From Paraburkholderia terricola (lineage in GTDB: Bacteria; Pseudomonadota; Gammaproteobacteria; Burkholderiales; Burkholderiaceae): a DNA stretch of 64,000 nucleotides. Under the pieces are notes generated by a model. It made no database searches, had not been told where the DNA came from, and saw nothing but the letters and a program-made list of their open reading frames with translations. Shown here in pieces: positions 42,700 through 51,835 of this stretch (its first letter is position 1; the number at the start of each line of letters is the position of its first letter). The position numbers were made by a program, and so were the translations under genes. The stretch spans positions 1 through 64,000 of the forward strand of contig NZ_FRAB01000023.1 of the NCBI RefSeq assembly GCF_900142195.1. The letters run 5' to 3'.

Positions 42700-43634
42700 A
42701 CAGCCTCCCGATAAACAAAGCGAATATAAAGCCGCGATAGCATGATCGTGAGGATCAACAGCAAGATTGCCTGGGCCGACGCCATGCCCTGATCGAACAG
42801 CCGGAACGCAACGCGCTGAATGTAGATGCTGATGAATTCGGTGGCCGTGCCCGGCCCGCCGCGCGTCATGGTGAACACGGCGTCGAACATCTTGAGCATG
42901 TCGGCGGAGCGCAGAATCAGGATCGCGGTGAGCCCCGGCAACAGATAGGGACGCTGCAGGTGCCACAAAATCTTGCTCCACTTCGGGGTTTCGAGCCGCG
43001 CCGCTTCTTCCGCTTCCTTCGGGACCATTGCAAGGCCCGCTAGCAGGATCAGTGCGCAAAACGGCGTCCATTGCCAGATGTCCATGATCATCACGGAGAT
43101 CACCGCGAGCGTGGGATCGGCGAGCCAGTCGAGCGGCGGAATACCGAAGAAGCTCAGCAAATAATTGACCACGCCGAACTGGCGATTGAAGATCAGCCGG
43201 CCGATCAGTCCGACTACCGCATACGTGGTTGCCATCGGAATCACGAGGCCCACGCGGGCCGCCACGCGCAACCACGGCAACGCCGTGCGGTGCAGCATCA
43301 ACGCCGCGAACAGACCGAGCGCGATCTCGATCGGCAAGGTCATGCAGAGAAACAGCACGGTACGGCCGAGCGCGCCCCAGAACGATGGATCGGCCAACGT
43401 GGCCGTGTAGTTGTCGAGTCCGACGAAGGGCGTGCCCCCGGCGAGATCCGCGAGCTTGTACCGATGAAACGAGTTGTAAAGCGCGAGCAGTAGCGGATAG
43501 ATGCCGATGATCGCCAGCGCCGCCACCGCGGGGAACAGAAACCAGAACGCAGGCGAGCGCGGCATGAAGCGAAAGCGCGCACGCCGCGGCGCTCGCGCTG
43601 CGCCGCTCGCTGGTGGAACCGTGGACTTCAGCAT
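42696..43634 (-). CDS. sugar/polyol ABC permease, MalF-like
   Basis: 312 residues from ATG 43634, with GGAGA upstream. Six helices, with the EAA-type loop MVPKEAEEAARLETPKWSKILWHLQRPYL (conserved EAA...G variant with Glu/Thr at the G position). Forms the channel with the MalG-like partner. Confidence 0.92.
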   Translation of the reverse strand: MLKSTVPPASGAARAPRRARFRFMPRSPAFWFLFPAVAALAIIGIYPLLLALYNSFHRYKLADLAGGTPFVGLDNYTATLADPSFWGALGRTVLFLCMTLPIEIALGLFAALMLHRTALPWLRVAARVGLVIPMATTYAVVGLIGRLIFNRQFGVVNYLLSFFGIPPLDWLADPTLAVISVMIMDIWQWTPFCALILLAGLAMVPKEAEEAARLETPKWSKILWHLQRPYLLPGLTAILILRSADMLKMFDAVFTMTRGGPGTATEFISIYIQRVAFRLFDQGMASAQAILLLILTIMLSRLYIRFVYREAV

Positions 43635-43704
43635 GAATCGTCTCCGCAAGTTGGCTTGCGTCAGCGAGCGAGGCATTGCACACGCGGCCTCGCTCGCCGC
43701 GGTG

Positions 43705-45057
43705 TTACTTCAACAAGGCCTTCTTGCCGTCGTAATAACCCGCTTTCTTCAGGATTTCTTCCGTCTTGGCGCCGATGGTCTGCGCACCGTCCTTGACCGA
43801 AACCTGCCCGAGCATGATCTTGCTGCCCCACTCGCCGATCACCTCGGACACCGCCGGCCATTCCGGGAAGCGCGGCCGATAGTCGGGCACGCCGCCCTGC
43901 CACGACTCCACCATCGGTTTGACGAACGGATACTTGCTTTGCACCGCCGGGTCTTTATAGACCGCCGTGCGGCCGCTGACGCCGCCCGCATCGAGATACG
44001 GTTTCGCCATTTCCTCGGAGGTGATCCACTGAATGAAGAGCCACGACGCCGCCTGTTTCTTTGCATTCGACTTGGCATTCACCGCGAGCGAGAAACCGCC
44101 GAGCGCGGGTTTGAGTCCGGCGGCTCCCTTCGGCTCAGCCGTGATCGCGAGACAGTTGCCGATCTTCGACTTGCTCGGATCCGTTAGCGTCGGATAAAAC
44201 GCGGACCACTCGGTGATCATGGCGACCTGCCCTTGCGCGAGCGCGTTCACCGCTTCCGCATGGTCGAAATCGACAATGCCCGGCGGCATGTATTTCATCA
44301 GCTTCTGCCGATAATCGAGTCCCGCCTGCGATTGCGGCGACATGAGATTCGATTTGAACTTCGCATCGAGCAATGAGCCGCCGTTCGGCCACAGCACGCG
44401 CATGAAGCTATCGGCCGATTGTGTTTCGCCACGGCGCGATTGCAGTGCGAACGCAAACTGGTTTTTCTCGGGCTTCGTGAGCTTGGGCGCATAGACGTTG
44501 AGTAGCTCGTCCCAGGTTTTCGGCGGCTCGTTGAAACCCGCGTCCTTCAACATGCATTTGTTGTAGAACATCAGGCCCGAGTAATTATCGAACGGCAGAC
44601 CGTAGGTGGTCTTGTCCCATGTGCCGAACGAGTCGAGCAGGATCGGAAAGAAGCCCGGCAGATTGAGTTTGGGGTCGGCCAGTTTGGGATTGTCGGTGAA
44701 CGTCTTGATGGGAACCAGCCACTTGTTGCTCGCGAACTCGCCGATCCACACCACGTCCACCAGCACCACGTCCTGATCGCCGCCGCCCACGAAGTTGAGC
44801 ACCTCTTTTTCGCGGGTGCTCTCATAAGGGACCACTTCGGTACGAACCTTGATGCCGGTTTCCTTCTCAAACTGCGGAATCAGTTTCGACGCGGCCTTGT
44901 AACCCGGCCGGTCGAGAAATATGGCTTTGATGGTGGTGCCCGAATAGGGCTCGGCTGCCTCCTTCAGCGTCCAGGCGGACGCGTTGGATACCGACAGCAA
45001 GGATGCGGTAACGCCCGCGAGCGCGAACGCCGCGGCCTGCGTGCTGTGCTTTTTCAT
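43705..45057 (-). CDS. sugar/polyol ABC transporter substrate-binding protein
   Basis: 450 residues. Signal peptide ends SNASA. Family-1 extracellular solute-binding fold: SKLIPQFEKETGIKV, LVDVVWIGEFA, and WLFIQWITSEEMAKPYL. First gene of the minus-strand cassette (binding protein, MalF, MalG, SorC, dehydrogenase). A sugar alcohol such as sorbitol or mannitol is the likely ligand because of the dehydrogenase. Confidence 0.93.
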   Translation of the reverse strand: MKKHSTQAAAFALAGVTASLLSVSNASAWTLKEAAEPYSGTTIKAIFLDRPGYKAASKLIPQFEKETGIKVRTEVVPYESTREKEVLNFVGGGDQDVVLVDVVWIGEFASNKWLVPIKTFTDNPKLADPKLNLPGFFPILLDSFGTWDKTTYGLPFDNYSGLMFYNKCMLKDAGFNEPPKTWDELLNVYAPKLTKPEKNQFAFALQSRRGETQSADSFMRVLWPNGGSLLDAKFKSNLMSPQSQAGLDYRQKLMKYMPPGIVDFDHAEAVNALAQGQVAMITEWSAFYPTLTDPSKSKIGNCLAITAEPKGAAGLKPALGGFSLAVNAKSNAKKQAASWLFIQWITSEEMAKPYLDAGGVSGRTAVYKDPAVQSKYPFVKPMVESWQGGVPDYRPRFPEWPAVSEVIGEWGSKIMLGQVSVKDGAQTIGAKTEEILKKAGYYDGKKALLK

Positions 45058-45158
45058 GCCTGTCTCCTGGGTAGTTCTTTTTAAAAGGGCCCAAAGCGGT
45101 CAAGGCCGGCTGAGCCGTTCGAAGCATGTCTCACAGGTTCCCACCGACTTCGTTTCAC

Positions 45159-45183
45159 TTGTAATTTCAGTTTTACAATTGTA
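45159..45183. promoter_or_regulatory. overlapping palindromes in the divergent polyol promoter
   Basis: TTGTAA (45159-45164), eight bases, TTACAA (45173-45178), overlapped by the perfect palindrome TACAATTGTA (45174-45183). It lies 102 bp from the binding-protein start and 133 bp from the ATPase start. Likely SorC operator. Confidence 0.55.
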
Positions 45184-45315
45184 TATTTGGACGCGATCCG
45201 GTTGTCAAGAACAAATTCGATAAGGGGTTCATGCTGCGTTGCACGGCACAGGCGCGCACGAGTCCGTTACCTTGCGCACGCCGATTCACGGCGAGCGCAT
45301 CAGCAGGAGACACGC

Positions 45316-46440
45316 ATGAGCGCAGTTCAATTGCATCAGATCCGCAAGACGTTTGCGGGAACGGAAGTGTTGAAGAGCGTCGACATCGCCGTCGCAGATC
45401 GTGAGTTCATGGTGTTTGTCGGCCCTTCCGGCTGCGGTAAATCCACGTTGCTTCGCACGATTGCCGGACTGGAGCGCTGCGACTCGGGGCAGGTTCTGAT
45501 CGGCGGAGAAGACGTGACTGAACTGGAGCCGTCGCAACGCGGCGTGGCGATGGTGTTCCAATCGTATGCGCTCTATCCGCATATGTCGGTCTACGAGAAC
45601 ATTGCGTTCGGGCTGCGGATGATCAAGCTCCCCGAAGCGCAAATCAGGCAACGCGTGCAGCGCGCGGCACAGATCCTGCAGATCGAGCAATTGCTGGAGC
45701 GCAAACCTCGTGCGCTTTCGGGCGGGCAACGTCAGCGCGTCGCCATTGGGCGCTCGATCGTGCGCGAACCCAAGGTGTTTCTGTTCGACGAACCTTTGTC
45801 GAATCTGGACGCCGCATTGCGCGTGCAGATGCGGCTCGAGTTGATCAAGCTGCACAAGCAGCTCGAGGCAACGATGATCTACGTCACGCACGATCAAACC
45901 GAAGCCATGACCATGGCTGACCGTATCGTCGTGTTGAATCATGGCAAGGTCGAACAGGTCGGCTCGCCGCTCGACCTGTACAGAACGCCCGTGAACCGCT
46001 TTGTCGCGGGGTTTATCGGCTCGCCGAAGATGAATTTCCTGCCGGTGAAGGTACTACGCGCGGATGCAGCGGGCGTGACGGTCGGGCTGCCCGGCGACAC
46101 GCCGGTCACGCTGCCGTTTATCGCGGAGGACGTAAAAGCGGGCGACGTCCTGACCTTCGGCATTCGTCCCGAGCATCTGACGGAGAGCGCCGCGAGCGGC
46201 ATGGAGGGCAAGCTGTCCGGCAAGGTCATCGTCGTCGAGCATCTCGGCGGCGAGACCTTGTTGCACGTCAATCTGGAAGGCGACGTACTGATTCAGGTAA
46301 AGGGCTCGGGCGAATCCACCACCACCGACGGCCAATCCATCGAGGCCGGTTTCGGGCTTCGTCACGTGCACCTGTTCCGCGAAAACGGCGAGGCGTTGAA
46401 GCGCTTTCAGACAGTGGCGCGGACCGCCGCAACGGCTTGA
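45316..46440 (+). CDS. sugar ABC transporter ATPase, MalK/UgpC type
   Basis: 374 residues from ATG 45316, with AGGAGA six bases upstream. Walker A GPSGCGKST, signature LSGGQRQR, Walker B LFDEPLSNLD, H-loop YVTHDQTEAM, then a TOBE/MOP-like C-terminal domain from about residue 240 typical of CUT1 ATPases. The cassette on the opposite strand has no ATPase, so this gene must supply it, transcribed from the shared promoter region. Confidence 0.93.
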   Translation: MSAVQLHQIRKTFAGTEVLKSVDIAVADREFMVFVGPSGCGKSTLLRTIAGLERCDSGQVLIGGEDVTELEPSQRGVAMVFQSYALYPHMSVYENIAFGLRMIKLPEAQIRQRVQRAAQILQIEQLLERKPRALSGGQRQRVAIGRSIVREPKVFLFDEPLSNLDAALRVQMRLELIKLHKQLEATMIYVTHDQTEAMTMADRIVVLNHGKVEQVGSPLDLYRTPVNRFVAGFIGSPKMNFLPVKVLRADAAGVTVGLPGDTPVTLPFIAEDVKAGDVLTFGIRPEHLTESAASGMEGKLSGKVIVVEHLGGETLLHVNLEGDVLIQVKGSGESTTTDGQSIEAGFGLRHVHLFRENGEALKRFQTVARTAATA

Positions 46441-46466
46441 CCCGCGAGCCCATCGCCCTACGCTGC

Positions 46467-47336
46467 TCAGTCGGCCCGCCGCCGCGATGAAATCGCCGAC
46501 GCCGTCGATATGACCAGATCGGCAAAGCGACGCTCGTCGCGATCCGCTTGCCAGCGCGGCCGCGCAACAGCGATATTGACCGCGCCAATGCCGCGCCCGC
46601 GCGAATTCGTCACAGCCGCGGCCGTGGAAATATCGCTGACGAAGTACTCGTCTTCCGTGTGCGCGTAGCCCTGCTTGCGAATCTGCGCAATGCGCTCCTT
46701 GATCTTGCGAGGCTGATAGACCGTGGCCGACGTGTACGCGACAAGATTCGTGCGCTGAAGAATGTCGTCGATCTCACCGTCGTCGAAAGTCGCGAGAATC
46801 GCCAGCCCCGGCGCCGTGCAATAGGCCGGCAGGCGCGAGCCCGTGATCACGTGCGCATTGAAGACGTTGCGGCTCACCACGCGCAGCACGAAGATAATGT
46901 CCGTGCCGTCCAGAACCGTGAGATTCGTGGCCTCCTCGGTCTCCGAACCGAGTTGCTGCAAATACGGCGTGGCGCGGCTCACCAGGTCGTTCGAGGTCAG
47001 ATAGTGGTAAGTGAAATCGAGCAGCTTGGGCGACAGTTCATATTTGCGGCTTTCGGGATCTTTGAACAGATAGCCGAGTGCCGCAAGCGTGAACGTGAAG
47101 CGCTGCGTCGAACTCATGTCGAAGCCGGTGAGCGCGGCGATCTCCGAGAGCGACAACTGCCGCTTGCTGCCGTCAAAAGCGGTGAGCACGGTCATCGCTT
47201 TCTCAACCGATTGGACGTACAACGAAGACGCCGTTGGATCGGCCGCGGCTTCCACAAGCGCAGTGGGGTCGCTCTTTTTCTTACGCGGAGTTTTGGGCGG
47301 CGCAGTGGTCACGATGGAAACCCGTTGTGCTAACAA
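46467..47336 (-). CDS. IclR-family transcriptional regulator
   Basis: 289 residues from TTG 47336, or 281 from GTG 47312; neither has a clear ribosome site. N-terminal winged HTH: SVEKAMTVLTAFDG, LSLSEIAALTGFDMSSTQRFTFTL; C-terminal effector domain: TVLDGTDIIFVLRV, LPAYCTAPGLAIL and the final GAVNIAVARPRW. Last gene of the minus-strand operon region or separately transcribed; a large palindrome lies directly upstream. A half-site copy before the enoyl-CoA hydratase gene suggests it controls the whole operon. Confidence 0.9.
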   Translation of the reverse strand: MLAQRVSIVTTAPPKTPRKKKSDPTALVEAAADPTASSLYVQSVEKAMTVLTAFDGSKRQLSLSEIAALTGFDMSSTQRFTFTLAALGYLFKDPESRKYELSPKLLDFTYHYLTSNDLVSRATPYLQQLGSETEEATNLTVLDGTDIIFVLRVVSRNVFNAHVITGSRLPAYCTAPGLAILATFDDGEIDDILQRTNLVAYTSATVYQPRKIKERIAQIRKQGYAHTEDEYFVSDISTAAAVTNSRGRGIGAVNIAVARPRWQADRDERRFADLVISTASAISSRRRAD

Positions 47337-47344
47337 GCCTGAAT

Positions 47345-47379
47345 TATCGCATACAGATATTGACTATCTATATGCGATA
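47345..47379. promoter_or_regulatory. 35-bp hyphenated palindrome, candidate IclR operator
   Basis: TATCGCATA and TATGCGATA at the ends, AGATA and TATCT inside them, five central bases. Each arm reads TATCGCATAnAGATA. The same 15-mer with two changes occurs at 53709-53723. Confidence 0.7.
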
Positions 47380-47386
47380 GAGCATC

Positions 47387-48928
47387 TCACGCCGCCACGC
47401 TGTTCAATCGGTCCCATGCATCGCTGACATCGCGTGCCAGCAGGTGCTTTTTAATGCGCTCGCTGGGCGTCAGTTCGAAGTGTGTCACCGCGCGATAGTA
47501 ACGCGGCAACTGGAAGCTCGCGAGACGCTCCGCCGCCCACGCATGCACCGATTCCCAGTCGAGCGCGGCGTCCTTGAACTGCACGTTCAGCAGAATGTCC
47601 TGCTCGCCGATCGCCGAGGCCACCCCGATCGCGGCGCTCGCCCTGATCGCCGGATGCTGCGCGAACACGCGCTCGATCTCCCACGCCGAGACGTTCTCGC
47701 CGCGCACACGCATGCTGTCGGTGCGCCTGCCGACGAAGTACAGGTCGCCATCGGCGTCCCGGCGCGCGCTATCGCCGGTGTGCAGTTTGCCATTGCGAAG
47801 CGCCGCCCGCGTCGCGTCGTCATTGTTCAGATAGGCCGGCAAGAACGTGCCTTCCACGCGGCTCGACAGGACGATTTCGCCCGCCTCCCCGTCCGCGACC
47901 GGCTCGCCGTTCTCGTCGAGCAATTCGACGTCGATCCACGGCAACGCCTTGCCGATCGAACCGGGCTTGCCGCTCGCATTCAGTGTCGCGAAGCTCGAAC
48001 ACTCGGTCATGCCATAGCACTCGCGCAGTCGAACCCGCAAACGCGACTCGATGGCCGCCCACGCGGACGCGCTCACACCCGCGCCCCACGCGACGCGAAG
48101 CGTGTGCGCGTGCGGTTGCGCGTCGGCGGGAAGCTGCATCAGGATATCGAGCACGCCGCCCAGGTAATGCAGTTGCGTCGCCCTTGAGCGGGCAATCTGC
48201 GCCCAGAACTGCGTGGCCGAAAAGCGCGGCACGACGTGCAACTCGACCGCTTCGAGAAAGGGCAGCAACAGCATCTGCGCGCCGCCGATGTGGCAAAGCG
48301 GCTCCCAAAGAAACAGCCTGTCGCCGGCGCGCACGTCCGCCACCTGCAACGCCGCCTCGCTCGCGATTCGCATCATCCGGTGCGTGAACACCACGCCCTT
48401 GGGCGCGCCCGTCGTGCCCGACGTATAGATCACGCACAGCGGATCGAACGGATCGATGCGCGGCGCGGACAGCGCGGCGCCGCTATCGCCCGCGTCGAAC
48501 GCCGGCATTCGAACGATGCGGGTCGGCCCGCACGCCACACCGTCGATCGCTTCGTCGAACATCGGCTCGGAGACGAAGAGCTTCGGCTCCGCATGCTCGA
48601 GCAGATATTCGAGCCCGGCACGGCGCAGCTTCGTATTCACCGGCACCCACACGAGACCACTGACGATCAGCGCATGGATGAGATGGATATGCTCGGCGCT
48701 GTTGCCGAGCATTACCGCGACGCGGTCGCCCGCCGTCAGCTTCTGCTGCGCGAACCAGCGTTGCAATTGCGCGATGCGTTGCGCGGATTCGGCACGCGGG
48801 ACCGCGTGCCCGTCGAAATGCAGTACGGCGTTCGACGCACCATCGCGCAGTCCGGCGACGATCAGCGGCGCGCAGTCCAGCGCGTCTTGCGGGTGACGTT
48901 GGGCGAAATACTGGGAATAGCTGTGCAT
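47387..48928 (-). CDS. AMP-dependent acyl-CoA synthetase/ligase
   Basis: 513 residues. ANL-family motifs: VIYTSGTTGAPKGVVF (P-loop, A3), YGMTECSS (A5), GDSARRDADGDLYFVGR (A7) and the catalytic C-terminal Lys in PSERIKKHLL (A10). Resembles crotonobetaine/carnitine-CoA ligase (CaiC) and short-chain acid ligases. With an enoyl-CoA hydratase and an ABC importer in the operon, it probably activates an imported unsaturated or hydroxylated carboxylic acid. Confidence 0.9.
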   Translation of the reverse strand: MHSYSQYFAQRHPQDALDCAPLIVAGLRDGASNAVLHFDGHAVPRAESAQRIAQLQRWFAQQKLTAGDRVAVMLGNSAEHIHLIHALIVSGLVWVPVNTKLRRAGLEYLLEHAEPKLFVSEPMFDEAIDGVACGPTRIVRMPAFDAGDSGAALSAPRIDPFDPLCVIYTSGTTGAPKGVVFTHRMMRIASEAALQVADVRAGDRLFLWEPLCHIGGAQMLLLPFLEAVELHVVPRFSATQFWAQIARSRATQLHYLGGVLDILMQLPADAQPHAHTLRVAWGAGVSASAWAAIESRLRVRLRECYGMTECSSFATLNASGKPGSIGKALPWIDVELLDENGEPVADGEAGEIVLSSRVEGTFLPAYLNNDDATRAALRNGKLHTGDSARRDADGDLYFVGRRTDSMRVRGENVSAWEIERVFAQHPAIRASAAIGVASAIGEQDILLNVQFKDAALDWESVHAWAAERLASFQLPRYYRAVTHFELTPSERIKKHLLARDVSDAWDRLNSVAA

Positions 48929-48953
48929 GGGTCGATAGCGTGGAAACGGTACG

Positions 48954-50735
48954 TTAGCGCGTCGTGCGCCGAAGCCGTGAGGAAATGAAAACGACCAGTG
49001 CGATCAGAACGACGAGCGTCGTCGAGACCGCGGCGAGCGTCGGCGTAACGGCAAGCTGGATGTCGTCCCACATCTGCTTGGGCAGCGTGGTGTTGATGCC
49101 GCCGCTCACGAAGATCGCGATCGTCAGATCGTCGAACGAAACGATGAAGGCGAACAGGAAAGCCGCGGTGACGCTCGCCATCAACAACGGCAGCACGATC
49201 GTCGCAATGCGTCGGACGGGCGACGCGCCCATCACCCGCGCCGCGTCGTCGAGGCGCCAGTCGAACTGGCGAAAGCCGGCCGCGAGCGTGACCACCACAT
49301 AGGGAATCGCCAGCACGGTGTGGCCGATCACGAGGCCGGCGTTGGTGCCGGTCAGCCCAAAGCGCGCGAACAGATACAGCAGGCCGACCGCGATCACGAT
49401 GCGCGGCACGATCAGCGGCGCGACGAGCAACGCGAAGAGCGGCTTGCTCGCGCGCTGCGACATGCGGGTCAGCGCAAGCGTCGCGCCGAGACCGAGTGCC
49501 AGCGACAGCACCGCGGTGCCAAGCCCGACTTCAAAGGAGCGAATCAATGCGCTCTGCCATACCGGCGATTGCAAAAACGTGCCGAACCATTTGAAGCTGA
49601 ACAGCTTGGGCGGAAATGCAATGAAGTCGCTGCGCGTGAAGGCATAAGGAATGACCGACAACACCGGCGCCACCAGCACCGCAAGGACCGCGAACGTGTA
49701 GAGACGCAGCGGCCCGAAGCCTCGCTCGGCAGGCGCCGCGCCCGTCATGCGGCGTTTGACGAGCGGCGCCGTCAAGCGGCCCGCCGCTATCAGCAAGGCC
49801 AGCTTCACGCCGTGCGCGCGCGAGCCGCGGCGCTTGTCCCGCACTTCGCCCGTCAACGACGAGAGGCCCACGAACCGGTCGTAGACGAGAAAGATCACGA
49901 TCGAGCACACCAGCAAGACCGTGGACAACGCACCGGCGAAGCGCATATCGAACAATTCGAGCACCGATGAGATCACCAGTTGCGCGATCATCGTTTCCTT
50001 CGGCGAACCGAGCAGCGCGGGCACGATGAAGAAACCGAGGCTCGAAATGAACACGAGCAGGCCGGCCGCCGCGACGCCGGGCGAGGAGAGCGGCAGAAAC
50101 ACCGTGAAGAAACTCGTGCCGCGCTCGGCGCCCAGCGTCTCGGCGGCCTGCGCGAGACGATCGTCGATGCCGCGCATGACCGGCAACATCGTCATGACGG
50201 CGAGCGGCAGCATCGCGTGCACCATGCCGATCAGCACACCCGTCAGCGACGGAATCGTGCCGTTGGTCCGGCTAACGAGACCGAGGGCGAGCGCGACCGT
50301 CGAAAGTACTCCGGTCTTCGACAGCAGCAGCATCCACGCATAGGTTTTCACGAGGTAGCTGGTCCAGAACGGCAGCATGATCCACAGCAGCCACCGCTCG
50401 CGCGAGCGCGGCGACAGACGGCTCAGCAAATACGCCACGGGATAGCCGAGCAGCACGGAAATCGCGGCGGTCAGGAACGAGATGGAAAACGTAATCCACA
50501 GCACTTTGGCGTAGACCGGCGTGCGCGCGATCCGCTCGAATTGCGCGAGCCCGAACGTGCCGTCCGCGCTGAAGAGACCGCCCTGCAGAATCTCGCCGAC
50601 CGGCACGATGAAAAACAGCAGCAGGAACAGCAGCGCCGGGACGATCGGCAGCAGACGCATCGAGTGCGCAACCCAGCGGAAACGGCGCGCACGCGCGGCG
50701 TCGCGTGGAGGCTGAGCCTGGAGGGCAATGGTCAT
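48954..50735 (-). CDS. fused double ABC permease (PotB-like plus PotC-like)
   Basis: 593 residues, about twice a single permease, without a stop or frameshift. The first half (about 20-300) has six helices and the EAA loop RLAQAAETLGAERGTSFFTVFLPL; the second (about 345-590) has another set with DDAARVMGASPVRRIATIVLPLL. A basic cytoplasmic linker (RDKRRGSRAHG) joins them. Such single-chain heterodimer-like permeases serve Fe(III)- or spermidine/putrescine-type ABC importers. 20 bp from the ATPase gene. Confidence 0.9.
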   Translation of the reverse strand: MTIALQAQPPRDAARARRFRWVAHSMRLLPIVPALLFLLLFFIVPVGEILQGGLFSADGTFGLAQFERIARTPVYAKVLWITFSISFLTAAISVLLGYPVAYLLSRLSPRSRERWLLWIMLPFWTSYLVKTYAWMLLLSKTGVLSTVALALGLVSRTNGTIPSLTGVLIGMVHAMLPLAVMTMLPVMRGIDDRLAQAAETLGAERGTSFFTVFLPLSSPGVAAAGLLVFISSLGFFIVPALLGSPKETMIAQLVISSVLELFDMRFAGALSTVLLVCSIVIFLVYDRFVGLSSLTGEVRDKRRGSRAHGVKLALLIAAGRLTAPLVKRRMTGAAPAERGFGPLRLYTFAVLAVLVAPVLSVIPYAFTRSDFIAFPPKLFSFKWFGTFLQSPVWQSALIRSFEVGLGTAVLSLALGLGATLALTRMSQRASKPLFALLVAPLIVPRIVIAVGLLYLFARFGLTGTNAGLVIGHTVLAIPYVVVTLAAGFRQFDWRLDDAARVMGASPVRRIATIVLPLLMASVTAAFLFAFIVSFDDLTIAIFVSGGINTTLPKQMWDDIQLAVTPTLAAVSTTLVVLIALVVFISSRLRRTTR

Positions 50736-50754
50736 GGTCGTTCCTTGGCGCTCG

Positions 50755-51825
50755 TCATGCGGAGAGCAGCGTAGTGCGATGCGGATCCCACACCAGCCCG
50801 ACCGTATCGCCGATGCACGGCGACAGGCCGCGCTCGCACCGCACGCTCAGGTGACTGCCGTCGGACAGGGTGAGTTGAACACGCGTATCGCTGCCGAAGA
50901 ACACGATGTCGGAGATCGTGCCGTCGAGGAAGCCGCTCTTCGGCTCGACGAGACGCGGCGCTTCAGGGCGCAGCAGCAGGCAGTGCCTCGCGCCTGGCGA
51001 GCCGGGCATGGCGGCGCCACGTTGCGGCAGCGGGACGCGGCCACCCGCGGTCAGCAGGATCGGTTCGCCCGCCGGGCCGCGCTCGTGATCGACAGCGCCT
51101 TCGAGCAGATTCGAATGACCGATGAAACCCGCCGCGAAGCGCGTGGCCGGCCGGTCATACAGATCGACCGGCGTGCCCACCTGTTCGATGCGCGCCTGAT
51201 TCATCAGGCAGATGCGATCCGACAGCGTTAGCGCTTCGTCCTGGTCGTGCGTCACGTACACGAAGGTCGCGCCGAGCTCCTTATGCAAGCGGCGAATCTC
51301 CGACTGCATGTGCTCGCGCAATTTCTTGTCGAGCGCACCGAGCGGTTCGTCGAGCAGAATCACCGAAGGCCGGTAAGCGAAGCAGCGCGCCAGCGCGATG
51401 CGCTGCTGCTGGCCGCCCGACAGTTCCCGCGGATAACGCTTCGCGTAGTCGTTCATGCGCACCATCGTCAGCGCATCGTCCACCGCGCGTTTGACTTCCT
51501 CGCGCGACTGGCGGCGCATGCGCAAACCGTACGCCACGTTGTCCCACACGCTCATGTGCGGAAACAGCGCATAGCTCTGGAACACCATGCCGATGCCGCG
51601 CTTGCCGGGTTCCACATGCGTGACGTCGCGGCCGGCGATTTCGATGCGCCCCGCGCTCGGCGCGACCAGTCCGGAAATCATCTGCAACAGCGTGGTCTTG
51701 CCCGAGCCGGACGGGCCGAGCAGCGTGAGAAATTCGCCGGCCTGCACGGTCAGATCGGTGGGCTGCAACGCAACCGTTTCACCGTAGCTTTTAGCGATGC
51801 CGATGGTTTCGAGTTTGGCACTCAT
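50755..51825 (-). CDS. PotA-like ABC transporter ATPase
   Basis: 356 residues. Walker A GPSGSGKTT, signature LSGGQQQR, Walker B ILLDEPLGALD, H-loop YVTHDQDEAL, then a TOBE domain. Ten bp downstream of the binding-protein gene. Confidence 0.93.
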   Translation of the reverse strand: MSAKLETIGIAKSYGETVALQPTDLTVQAGEFLTLLGPSGSGKTTLLQMISGLVAPSAGRIEIAGRDVTHVEPGKRGIGMVFQSYALFPHMSVWDNVAYGLRMRRQSREEVKRAVDDALTMVRMNDYAKRYPRELSGGQQQRIALARCFAYRPSVILLDEPLGALDKKLREHMQSEIRRLHKELGATFVYVTHDQDEALTLSDRICLMNQARIEQVGTPVDLYDRPATRFAAGFIGHSNLLEGAVDHERGPAGEPILLTAGGRVPLPQRGAAMPGSPGARHCLLLRPEAPRLVEPKSGFLDGTISDIVFFGSDTRVQLTLSDGSHLSVRCERGLSPCIGDTVGLVWDPHRTTLLSA

Positions 51826-51835
51826 CGCGACCTCT

